Both the position numbers and the translations under genes were made by a program. A model generated the notes under the pieces. It searched no databases and was not told the DNA's origin. It worked only from the letters and a program-made list of their open reading frames with translations. From the NCBI RefSeq assembly GCF_016785085.1, contig NZ_JAENHO010000004.1, forward strand, positions 496,001 through 560,000: 64,000 nucleotides of DNA, given 5' to 3'. This DNA comes from Paractinoplanes lichenicola. GTDB lineage: Bacteria; Actinomycetota; Actinomycetes; Mycobacteriales; Micromonosporaceae. This document shows, one piece after another, positions 41,448 to 49,565 of the stretch. Position 1 is the stretch's first letter. Each line of letters opens with the position of its first letter.

Positions 41448-44400
41448 TGGCGGTGGCCGCTTTTGACGTACGGGGTCCGCTGCCCACCGGCACGACGGTG
41501 CTGGAGGCCAGCGCGGGCACGGGCAAGACGTTCACGATCGCGGCGCTGGCGACCCGGTACGTCGCCGAGGGCCGCGCGAAGTTGCGCGATCTGCTGCTCG
41601 TCACGTTCGGCCGGGCGGCGACCGCCGAGCTGCGCCAACGCGTACGGGAAAGGCTGGTCAGCGCCGAACGGGGGCTCGCGTCGGGCGTCATCGACCCGGG
41701 CGACGTGGTGCTGACCCTGCTCGCCGACGCGCAACCGGACGAGATCGCGCAACGCCGCCGCCGGCTCGCCGCCGCGGTCGCCGACTTCGACGCGGCCACC
41801 ATCGCCACCACGCACCAGTTCTGCCACCAGGTGCTGGCCGGGCTGGGCATCGCCGCCGACACCGACCCGGACGGCGTGTTCGTCGACGACCTCGAGGACC
41901 TGATCACCGAGGTGGTCGACGACCTCTATGTGCGCAAGTACGCAACTCCGGACGCTGAGGCGCCCGAGTTCACGCGGGCCATGGCGCTCGACATCGCGCG
42001 GCACGCGGTGACGGACAGTCAGGCGCGGCTCGAACCGGACGGCAGCACGCGATTCCGGTTCGCCGCGGCGGTGCGGCACGAAGTCGAGCGGCGCAAGAGG
42101 CAGCGGCGGCTGTTCGGTTTCGACGACATGCTCACCGGCCTCGATCGGGCACTGACCGATCCCGTACGGGGTGAGACCGCTTGTCGCCGTCTGCGCGAGC
42201 GCTATTCCGTGGTGCTGGTCGACGAGTTCCAGGACACGGATCCGGTGCAGTGGAACATCGTGCGGACTGCCTTTCACGGCCACACGACGCTCGTGCTGAT
42301 CGGGGATCCCAAGCAGGCCATTTACGCGTTCCGCGGCGCCGACGTGATCAGCTATCTGTCCGCTTCCGGCGACGCCCCGGCGCACGCCACGCTGGGCACC
42401 AATTGGCGCAGCGACCGCGGCGTGCTCTCGGCGTTCGAGACCGTTTTCGGCACCGCAGCATTGGGCGACAAACGCATTGCCGTACGACCGGTGGCCGCGG
42501 CCTGGGAGAAGTCGCGTCTTTCGGGGCCGCCGTTCCGCCTGCGGGTGCTGCGCCGGGACGGATTCGCGCTGAACAAATGGGGACTCGTGTCAGCCCCCGA
42601 CGCCCGGACCACGATTACCGAGGATCTGGCCGCCCAGGTCATGAACCGGCTGGCCGACGGTTCGGTCGCGCCCGGCGATGTGGCGGTGCTGGTGCGCACT
42701 CACCGGCAGAGCGCGCAGATTCAAACGGCGTTGTCCGCGCTGGGATTGCCCGCGGTGCAGGCGGGGACGACAAGCGTGTTCGGCACTCCGGCCGGAGCCG
42801 ATTGGCTGGCCCTGCTCGAAGGGCTGGAGCAGCCGCACCGGGGCACGCGGGTCGCGGCCGCCGCGCTGACGGGCATCGTCGGCTGGTCCGCGTCGCGCCT
42901 GGCCGCCGCGACCGAGGAAGAGCTCGACGAGCTGGGCACGACGCTGCGGCAGTGGCAGCGGCTGGTGACGACCCGCGGGGTGGCGGCGCTGCTGGAGGCC
43001 GTGACCGCCACCGGGATGCCGGCCCGGCTGCTGGCCCGCCGCTCCGGCGAGCGGCACCTGACCGACCTGCGGCACGTCGGGATGGCGCTGCACGCGGCGG
43101 CGGTCGAGGGCGGCCTGGGCCTGACGGCCGTCACTGAATGGCTGCGCCGGCGCATCGAGGACGCCCCGCACGACGTCGGCGTGGAACGAAGCCGCCGCCT
43201 GGAATCCGACGCCGATGCCGTGCAGATCGTGACCGTCCACAGTAGTAAAGGACTCGAATATCCGGTGGTGTTCCTGCCGTTCGGGTGGGACCGGCATGTC
43301 GGAAAGCCGGAATTGCTGCGACTGCACGACGAAGCGGGCTCGCGCGTCATCGACGTCGGCGGGTCGAAAGCGCCGGGCTATCGCGCCGCATTGCGCCGGC
43401 ATCGTGCGGAGGAGGACGGCGAGGATCTGCGGCTCATGTATGTCGCTTTGACCCGCGCGGCGAGCCAGGTGGTGGCGTGGTGGGCGCCGACGGCCAACAC
43501 CAAAGCCTCGGCGCTGCACCGATTCCTGTTCGGCCGCCCGGCCGAGGCCGAAAACCCGTCGGCCGAATACGACGTGCCGTCCGACGACGACGCGCTGGCC
43601 CGGCTCGGCGCTTTGTCGTCCGAATCGTTCGCGGTCGAAACTCTGGTCCCCTCAACGCCCGTGTCGTGGTCTCCCGCGCCCACCGAAAGCCCGGCTTTGG
43701 CCGCCGCCCCTTTCCGCCGCCGGCTCGACTTGGGTTGGCGGCGCACGTCCTATTCGCGCCTCACGGCCGGCCAGCACGACGAGCCGGGAGTGGCCAGCGA
43801 ACCCGGCACCGCCGAGAACGATGAACCCGCAGTGCCGGTCCCGTCCACGCTTGCCGCCGCGGATGGTGTCGGGCTGTTGTCGCCGATGGCCGGGCTGCCG
43901 ACGGGGGCCGCGTTCGGCACGATGTTGCACACGGTGTTGGAGCGTTGTGACTTCGCCGCGCCGGATCTGCACGAGTCGCTCACTTCGAGTGCGCGCGCGA
44001 CGCTCGGACCGTCCGCAAACGCGCAAGAACTGGCCACCGCGCTCATCCCCGCGTTGCACACTTCGCTCGGCCCGCTGGCCGACGGCCGGCGCCTGATCGA
44101 CTTCGCGCGTACGGATCGGCTCGACGAGCTGGAGTTCGAGCTGCCGCTGCAGGGCGGCGACCGGCCGAAGGTGTCCGAAGCCGTCCGTTTGAGCGCGCTC
44201 GCCGACCTCCTCGAGCGGCATCTCGAACCTGCGCATCCGTTGTTCGTTTACGCCGATCGCTTGCGGTCGCTCGGTCCGGAGCCGTTGCGTGGCTACCTCA
44301 CCGGCAGCATCGACCTGGTGCTGCGCCTGCCCGGCCCGCGCTACGTGGTGGCCGACTACAAGTCGAACTGGCTCGGCCCCTTCGACGGCTCGCTCACCGC

Positions 44401-44683
44401 CTATCACTACCGGCCCGACGCCCTGCACCAGGCGATGATGGCGGCGCACTACCCGTTGCAGGCGCTGCTCTACTCCGCGGCCCTGCACCGTTACCTGCGC
44501 TGGCGGCAGCCCGGCTACGACCCCGCTCAGCATCTCGGCGGGGTGCTCTACCTGTTCCTGCGCGGCATGTGCGGCCCGCCGACCCCGGCGCCGGGCGGCA
44601 TCCCGTACGGGGTCTTCAGCTGGCACCCGCCGCACGAACTGGTCACCGAGCTGTCCGAGCTGCTGGACGGGGTGCGCACATGA
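41447..44683 (+). CDS. recB: Exodeoxyribonuclease V subunit beta (RecB)
   Basis: 1078 residues from ATG 41447; a long upstream open frame inside recC is a shadow. SF1 3'-5' helicase plus nuclease. Seen: Walker A LEASAGTGKTFTI near 19-31, motif II VLVDEFQDTDPVQW near 259-272, DPKQAIYAFRGAD, motif V/VI region TVHSSKGLEYPVVFLPF and LRLMYVALTRA near 650, and the C-terminal nuclease with YVVADYKSN, D970 and K972 being metal/catalytic residues. A Pro/Ala-rich linker precedes the nuclease domain. All parts needed for activity seem present. Confidence 0.94.
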   Translation: MAVAAFDVRGPLPTGTTVLEASAGTGKTFTIAALATRYVAEGRAKLRDLLLVTFGRAATAELRQRVRERLVSAERGLASGVIDPGDVVLTLLADAQPDEIAQRRRRLAAAVADFDAATIATTHQFCHQVLAGLGIAADTDPDGVFVDDLEDLITEVVDDLYVRKYATPDAEAPEFTRAMALDIARHAVTDSQARLEPDGSTRFRFAAAVRHEVERRKRQRRLFGFDDMLTGLDRALTDPVRGETACRRLRERYSVVLVDEFQDTDPVQWNIVRTAFHGHTTLVLIGDPKQAIYAFRGADVISYLSASGDAPAHATLGTNWRSDRGVLSAFETVFGTAALGDKRIAVRPVAAAWEKSRLSGPPFRLRVLRRDGFALNKWGLVSAPDARTTITEDLAAQVMNRLADGSVAPGDVAVLVRTHRQSAQIQTALSALGLPAVQAGTTSVFGTPAGADWLALLEGLEQPHRGTRVAAAALTGIVGWSASRLAAATEEELDELGTTLRQWQRLVTTRGVAALLEAVTATGMPARLLARRSGERHLTDLRHVGMALHAAAVEGGLGLTAVTEWLRRRIEDAPHDVGVERSRRLESDADAVQIVTVHSSKGLEYPVVFLPFGWDRHVGKPELLRLHDEAGSRVIDVGGSKAPGYRAALRRHRAEEDGEDLRLMYVALTRAASQVVAWWAPTANTKASALHRFLFGRPAEAENPSAEYDVPSDDDALARLGALSSESFAVETLVPSTPVSWSPAPTESPALAAAPFRRRLDLGWRRTSYSRLTAGQHDEPGVASEPGTAENDEPAVPVPSTLAAADGVGLLSPMAGLPTGAAFGTMLHTVLERCDFAAPDLHESLTSSARATLGPSANAQELATALIPALHTSLGPLADGRRLIDFARTDRLDELEFELPLQGGDRPKVSEAVRLSALADLLERHLEPAHPLFVYADRLRSLGPEPLRGYLTGSIDLVLRLPGPRYVVADYKSNWLGPFDGSLTAYHYRPDALHQAMMAAHYPLQALLYSAALHRYLRWRQPGYDPAQHLGGVLYLFLRGMCGPPTPAPGGIPYGVFSWHPPHELVTELSELLDGVRT

Positions 44684-46431
44684 CGGTCACTGTCGAACGA
44701 GCGTTGCACGCCACCGGATTGCTCGCCGTCTTCAACGCGGCCGGTGTGCTCACCCTGGCCGATGTGCACATCGCTCAGCGGGTGGCCGTTCTCGGCGGCG
44801 AAACGGACGAGAACGTGCACCTGGCGATCGCCCTGACTGTGCGCGCTTTGCGCATGGGTTCGGTCTGCGTCGAGCTCGCCACCGCGCGCAGCACCACGGC
44901 GGCCGACGAGGGTGTCGACGTCAGCACCCTGCCCTGGCCGTCGCCGGAGGCCTGGCACGACGCGTGCGCCCGCAGCCCGGTCGTCGGCGTGCCCGGACGG
45001 CCGTTGCGCCTGGTCAACGGACTGCTCTACCTCGACCGCTACTGGCGCGAGGAGGAGCTCGTCCGCCGCCAGCTCCAGTCCCGGGCCGCCGCGCCGCCCT
45101 TGCCGGTGTCGCTGCCGGCGCTCGAGAACGACCTGGATCGGCTGTTCGAGTCGGGCGCCGGCAAGCAGCGACTGGCCGCCGCGGTCTGCGCGTTACGACG
45201 GGTCACAGTGCTCGCCGGCGGCCCCGGAACGGGCAAGACGACCACTATCGCGCGCATGCTGGCCGTGTTGTGCGCACAATCGTCCGCTCCGCCGCGCATC
45301 GCGCTCGCCGCCCCCACCGGCAAGGCGGCCGCGCGGCTGGAGGAAGCCGTACGGTCGGTGACCGGTCTCGGCCTGCCCCCGCTCGAGGCGTCCACCCTGC
45401 ACCGTCTGCTCGGCCGGCGCCCCGGATCACGCACCCGCTTCAAACACCATCGCGCCCACCGCCTCCCGTACGACGTCGTGGTGGTCGACGAGACGTCGAT
45501 GGTGTCGCTGACGATGACGGCCCGCCTGATCGAGGCCGTACGACCGGACGCCCGACTGATTCTGGTCGGCGACCCCGACCAGCTCGCGTCGGTCGAGGCG
45601 GGCGCCGTGCTGGGCGACATCGTGGCCGCCGACGGCTGTCCCGAGCCCGCGCTGGCGGCCGCGCTGGAGTCGCTGGGCTCGCCCGCGGACGTCGTCAACG
45701 GGGTGGTCACGCTCGACCGCACGTGGCGGTTCGGCGGCGACATCGCCCGGCTGGCCACCGCCGTACGGGCCGGTGACGCCGACGCCGTCGTCTCGTTGCT
45801 GCGTTCCGGCAGCTCACAGGTCGAGTTCGTCGAATCGGCCGACTGCCCCGAGCTGCGGGCCGAGGTGCTGGCCGCCCTCGCCCAGGTCGCGTCGGCGGCC
45901 GCCGCCGGTGACGCCCCCGCCGCCCTGAAGGCGCTCGAGGCGCACCGTCTGCTCTGCGCGCACCGCCACGGCCCGTACGGGGTCGCTCGCTGGACGAACG
46001 AGATCGAACAGTGGCTGCCCGCCGATCACCCGGCCGACCTGCGACCGCTTCTGATCACCGCCAACGACTACGACAACCACCTCTACAACGGCGACACGGG
46101 CGTGGTCATCCAGACCCCGCAGGGGCTGCGCGCGGCGTTCGCCCGGGGCGGCGAGACGGTGCTGATCCCGCCCTCGCGCCTGTCCGAGGCCCAGCCCCTG
46201 TACGCGATGACCGTGCACCGCAGCCAGGGCAGCCAGTTCGACCGGGTCTCGCTGGTGCTGCCGCCGGCCACGTCGCCGCTGCTCACCCGCGAGCTGTTCT
46301 ATACGGCCGTCACCCGGGCCCAGTCCGGCTTGCGCATCGTCGGCTCGGAGGACGCCGTACGAGCTGCGGTGACACGCCCGATCGCGCGAGCCAGCGGGCT
46401 ACGCGAGAGCCTGGGAGTGCCCGCCGTTTAG
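44680..46431 (+). CDS. recD: Exodeoxyribonuclease V subunit alpha (RecD)
   Basis: 583 residues from ATG 44680, overlapping the recB TGA by 3 bases. The 5'-3' SF1 helicase motor of RecBCD. Seen: Walker A GGPGTGKTTT at residues 180-189, APTGKAAARLEEAV, STLHRLLGRRPG, motif II VVVVDETSMVS near 267, LVGDPDQLASVEAGAVLGD near 294-312 and the C-terminal TVHRSQGSQFDRVSLVLP and LFYTAVTRAQ. The order recC-recB-recD with coupled stops implies equal synthesis of the three subunits. Most actinobacteria rely on AdnAB, so RecBCD here is a lineage feature. Confidence 0.94.
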   Translation: MTVTVERALHATGLLAVFNAAGVLTLADVHIAQRVAVLGGETDENVHLAIALTVRALRMGSVCVELATARSTTAADEGVDVSTLPWPSPEAWHDACARSPVVGVPGRPLRLVNGLLYLDRYWREEELVRRQLQSRAAAPPLPVSLPALENDLDRLFESGAGKQRLAAAVCALRRVTVLAGGPGTGKTTTIARMLAVLCAQSSAPPRIALAAPTGKAAARLEEAVRSVTGLGLPPLEASTLHRLLGRRPGSRTRFKHHRAHRLPYDVVVVDETSMVSLTMTARLIEAVRPDARLILVGDPDQLASVEAGAVLGDIVAADGCPEPALAAALESLGSPADVVNGVVTLDRTWRFGGDIARLATAVRAGDADAVVSLLRSGSSQVEFVESADCPELRAEVLAALAQVASAAAAGDAPAALKALEAHRLLCAHRHGPYGVARWTNEIEQWLPADHPADLRPLLITANDYDNHLYNGDTGVVIQTPQGLRAAFARGGETVLIPPSRLSEAQPLYAMTVHRSQGSQFDRVSLVLPPATSPLLTRELFYTAVTRAQSGLRIVGSEDAVRAAVTRPIARASGLRESLGVPAV

Positions 46432-46439
46432 CGCCTGTT

Positions 46440-46660
46440 TTTCGGCCCCGCCTCGCCCTCAGCGTTTTTGGCCCTGCCCGCCCTTAGCGTTTGTGGCCGG
46501 GCCCCGCCCTCAGCGTCTGTGGCCCTGCCCCGCCCTCAGCGTTTTTGGCCGGGCCCTGCCTCAGCGTTTGTGGCGTTTGTGGCCGGGCCCTGCTTCAGCG
46601 TTTCTGGCGTTTTGTGGCCGGGCCCTGCCCCAGCCTTTGTGGCCGGGCCCGCCTCCACCA
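46440..46660. repeat. Tandem array of AGCGTTTNTGGCC units
   Basis: Begins about 10 bases after the recD stop. About eight imperfect units of AGCGTTTGTGGCCGGGCCC followed by TGCC or CGCCCTC, period 23-31 bases. No reading frame in it looks genuine. Together with the next array it fills most of the 618-base spacer between recD and the convergent marR. Confidence 0.85.
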
Positions 46661-46741
46661 CATGGCCGCGGTGCGCGAGGCGCTGCCCGGCGACTGGCTG
46701 CTGAGTTAGCGCTGTAGCCGTGGGCCGGCGCCTGGCCTATG

Positions 46742-47030
46742 GCTAGCGTCCGGCTGAAATGTTAGCGCCAAGCTGGCGGTTTGGCGGTTAGCTGGCGGGG
46801 TCAGCACTTGGTCAGCGAGGGCTGGCGTCTAGCTGAAATGTTAGCGCCAAGCTGGCGGGGTTGGCGCTTGGCTGGCGGGGTCAGCGCTTCCGGGCAAACG
46901 GCAACGGCACTAATTCGATCAGGGCGGGCTAGCGTCTGGCTGAAATGTTAGCGACTAGCTGGCGGGTTTGGCGCTTGGTCAGCGCGGGCCAGCGTTTGGC
47001 TGAAATGTTAGCGACTAGCCGGCGGTCTGG
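46742..47030. repeat. Second tandem array: GGCTGAAATGTTAGCG units
   Basis: GGCTGAAATGTTAGCG or AGCTGAAATGTTAGCG starts at 46752, 46831, 46938 and 46998, within longer units rich in AGCTGGCGGGGTTGGCGC and TTGGTCAGCG. Period is irregular (79, 107, 60). A unique stretch at about 46890-46925 interrupts it. No gene is supported. Confidence 0.85.
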
Positions 47031-47049
47031 GGCTCGTCCGGTGCGGGGG

Positions 47050-47496
47050 TTAGCGCCGGGTCAGGGCAATCAGGGCGCGGAGGAAGCCGTCGCGGTCGGT
47101 GGGTGGGAAGTCGGACAGCAGGTCGGCCTCGCCCGCGCGGATCTCGGACTGGATCGTTTCGTGGAGGCGGCGCCCGTCCGCGGTTAGGTCGAGCAGGCGG
47201 ACGCGGCGGTCGGACGGGTCGGGCTCGCGTTCGATCAGGCCGCGTTTTTGCAGCTCGTCGAGCACGGGGATCAGTCGCGTCTTGTCGGCGCCGATGCCTG
47301 CGGCCAGTGCTGTCTGGGTGCGCATCGGGCTCTCGCGCAGCGCGGTCAGCACCGCGTACGCCCACATGGACACGCCATGCCGGTCCAGGATCGGCTGCTC
47401 CATCACCAACAGCCGCCGCCCCAGCCGGAACACCATGGCGCCCAGATCCTCGCGCTCCTCCACGAGATCTACTCCTACCACCCGTTGACTAATCAT
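47050..47496 (-). CDS. MarR family transcriptional regulator
   Basis: 148 residues from ATG 47494-47496; a GTG four codons upstream (47508) is possible. Seen: MWAYAVLTALRESPMRTQTALAAGIGADKTRLIPVLDELQKRGLIEREPDPSDRRVRLLDLTADGRRL, the MarR winged helix with the wing DPSDRR.R...LT. Divergent from the TIGR03086-type gene across a 23-base spacer with an inverted repeat; it most likely represses that gene in the absence of a phenolic or oxidant-type ligand. Confidence 0.9.
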   Translation of the reverse strand: MISQRVVGVDLVEEREDLGAMVFRLGRRLLVMEQPILDRHGVSMWAYAVLTALRESPMRTQTALAAGIGADKTRLIPVLDELQKRGLIEREPDPSDRRVRLLDLTADGRRLHETIQSEIRAGEADLLSDFPPTDRDGFLRALIALTRR

Positions 47497-47531
47497 AAGC
47501 GCACGCACATGATAGGCGCATGCTTACGATT
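47491..47531. promoter_or_regulatory. Inverted repeat between marR and TIGR03086 gene
   Basis: AATCATAAGC (47491-47500) and GCTTACGATT (47522-47531) are reverse complements with one mismatch, separated by 21 bases, and cover both start regions. A MarR operator by position; binding is not shown. Confidence 0.5.
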
Positions 47532-48191
47532 GAGATCGACGCGCGCCCACTCGATGCCGCCGCAGTCCATACCACTACCGACCTGGTCTCCCGGATCACC
47601 GACGCCGACCTGACCTCGCCTACCCCTTGCGAGGGCTGGGACCTGGCCGCGCTCCTGACCCACATGACCGACCAGCACTACGTCTTCGCCACGGCCGCCG
47701 GAGCCTCACCCGCCGCCGCGTCACACGCCCCTGCTTCGGCCGCCCCTGCGTCAACCGCCCATGCCACTTCGGGTCCTACCGCCGGGTCCGCGTCCCTTTA
47801 CGCTCTCGGGCTGTCGCGCGAGCTGATTCGGCGCTACGAGGAGTCCGCGCGAGCCGTGATCGCCGCCTTCGCGGCCGTCGACGACCTGGACACGCCGTTC
47901 TGGATCCCGGAGTTCGGCCGTTCCGTCCCCGGCCGGCTGGCGGTCGGGTTCCACCTGGTCGACTACGTGGTGCACGGCTGGGATGTGGCCCGCACGCTCG
48001 ACATTGCCTATGCGCCCGACCCCGACGCGCTGGCCCTCGCCCTGGCGGTGGCCCGAGCCGTCCCCGACGGCCCCGAGCGGCTGGCGCCGGGCTCGCCTTT
48101 CGCCCCCGCGCTCCCGACCCCGGCCGACGCGGACCCGCTGACCGAAACCCTGCTGCTGCTCGGCCGGGACCCCTCCAGCCCGGTGAAGTGA
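47520..48191 (+). CDS. TIGR03086-type metal-binding (DinB-like) protein
   Basis: 223 residues. Seen: ITDADLTSPTPCEGWDLAALLTHMTDQHYVFA near 28-58 and VGFHLVDYVVHGWDVARTLD near 141-160, the His residues of the DinB/mycothiol-dependent maleylpyruvate isomerase fold (H..D..VH.WD). Family members are thought to be mycothiol-dependent transferases. Between the two helices, residues ~60-92 are an Ala/Pro/Ser/Thr tract (ASPAAASHAPASAAPAST and on) encoded by 15-base units beginning GCCCCTGC; it looks like another in-frame repeat expansion. Likely repressed by the divergent MarR. Confidence 0.82.
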   Translation: MLTIEIDARPLDAAAVHTTTDLVSRITDADLTSPTPCEGWDLAALLTHMTDQHYVFATAAGASPAAASHAPASAAPASTAHATSGPTAGSASLYALGLSRELIRRYEESARAVIAAFAAVDDLDTPFWIPEFGRSVPGRLAVGFHLVDYVVHGWDVARTLDIAYAPDPDALALALAVARAVPDGPERLAPGSPFAPALPTPADADPLTETLLLLGRDPSSPVK

Positions 48192-48324
48192 CCTGCCCAG
48201 ATCGGCGGGCGCCTGGGCTCCACTTCGCGCAGTCAAACGCCGGCGGCCGCGGCTGGCGAACGGATGCACCCGATTGCGCACCCGCGCCGGGACCCGCTTG
48301 TCGATGCATGAGGACGAGCGACGT

Positions 48325-49500
48325 TCATGGAGTCTCGCCGGCCGGTGCACGGCGGGTGGTGGGGATGAGTGCGGCGGCGTTGGTACGACGGGTGGTGTGG
48401 GTGGCGGCATGGTGGGGGGAGGGGATGCGGGTGGCGGCGATCAGGGCTGCGGTGAGGGCGGCTGTGCCGGCCAGGAGGAAGCCGGTGGTGGGGGTGGTGA
48501 AGTCGGCCAGGGTGCCTGCGGCTGCGGCGCCGGCTGCGGTGCCGGTGGCGGTGGCGGTGGCGAGCCAGGTGAAGGCTTCGGTGGCGGTGCCGGTGGGGGC
48601 CGCCTTGTCGACCATGGCGTAGGCGCTGGCCAGGATGGGGGCGATCACGGTTCCGGCCAGGACGATCAGTGCTGGTGGGGCCACGGCCAGCGACAGGTGG
48701 CCCGCGGCCAGGAATGTGAGCAGCAGGGCGAACGAGCGGCCGTCGCGGGCGCCGCCGCCGGAGCGGGCGGCCACTACGCCGCCGGCCAGTGAGCCCAGGC
48801 CCCACAAGCCCAGCAGCCAGCCTGCGGCGGAGGGGGCCGACGCAGTCACCGCCACCTCGGTCGCGCCGAAGACGACACCTACGCACGCCATGACGAGCAC
48901 CAAAGTGCGCATTTGCGGGGAAGCGAGCGCGCTTGAACGCGTACGGGAAACGGCTTTTGATCTCCATGAGCGGGACGTGGGGGAGAGCACGAAGGCGAGT
49001 GTGGCCGCGAGCAGGACGGCGCCGGCCAGGGCCAATGCGGTGCCGGTGCCGGCTAGCGAACCGACGGTGAGGGCCAGGGGCGGGCCGGCGATCCAGGTGA
49101 GTTCGGTCGCGGCGGCGTCGATCGCGTAGGCGCGGGGTTCGGTGCCGGGGTTCAGCAGCGGGATCAGGGTGCGCATGCACGCGCCGACCGGGGGAGTGGC
49201 GAAACCGATCAGCGCGGCCAGGGCCAGCAGCGCGAGCAACGGCGTACGGGCGGGAAGGAACGCCACGACCGCGAGCGCGGTGCCGGACACGAGGGCCGGC
49301 AGGATCAGCACGAGCGTCTGGCCGTGGCGGTCGACGAGGCGGCCCAGCAGCGGGCCGCCCACCCCCTGAGCGATCGCGAGCGCGCCGGCGGCCAGACCGG
49401 CGGCGGCGTACGAACCGGTCAGCCGCTCGACGTGGACGAGCAGTCCGATGCTGAGCGTGGCGAGCGGCAAACGAGCAACAACCGACGTCGAAAAGAGCAT
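48325..49500 (-). CDS. MFS transporter
   Basis: 391 residues from ATG 49498-49500 (MLFSTSVVARLPLATLSIGLL). About twelve membrane helices; seen: LLVHVERLTGSYAAAGLAAGALAIAQGVGGPLLGRLVDRHGQ near 18-59, where GRLVDRHGQ is the loop 2-3 motif A of the family. Homologues of this small-molecule exporter type often begin slightly upstream, but no ATG or GTG is available. Divergent from the MocR regulator with a shared 65-base control region, so regulation by pyridoxal phosphate-dependent sensing is plausible. Substrate unknown. Confidence 0.85.
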   Translation of the reverse strand: MLFSTSVVARLPLATLSIGLLVHVERLTGSYAAAGLAAGALAIAQGVGGPLLGRLVDRHGQTLVLILPALVSGTALAVVAFLPARTPLLALLALAALIGFATPPVGACMRTLIPLLNPGTEPRAYAIDAAATELTWIAGPPLALTVGSLAGTGTALALAGAVLLAATLAFVLSPTSRSWRSKAVSRTRSSALASPQMRTLVLVMACVGVVFGATEVAVTASAPSAAGWLLGLWGLGSLAGGVVAARSGGGARDGRSFALLLTFLAAGHLSLAVAPPALIVLAGTVIAPILASAYAMVDKAAPTGTATEAFTWLATATATGTAAGAAAAGTLADFTTPTTGFLLAGTAALTAALIAATRIPSPHHAATHTTRRTNAAALIPTTRRAPAGETP

Positions 49501-49519
49501 GTTCTGACTCTCGCGCCGG

Positions 49520-49543
49520 ACTGGTACAAACAACAGATCCAGT
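49520..49543. promoter_or_regulatory. Candidate MocR site ACTGG...CCAGT
   Basis: ACTGG (49520-49524) and CCAGT (49539-49543) are inverted arms 14 bases apart, between the MFS start (49500) and the MocR start (49566). CTGGT/CCAGT elements recur in MocR/PdxR promoters. The arms are short, so confidence is moderate. Confidence 0.45.
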
Positions 49544-49565
49544 GGAGTGGCGAAAGAGGGGACCA

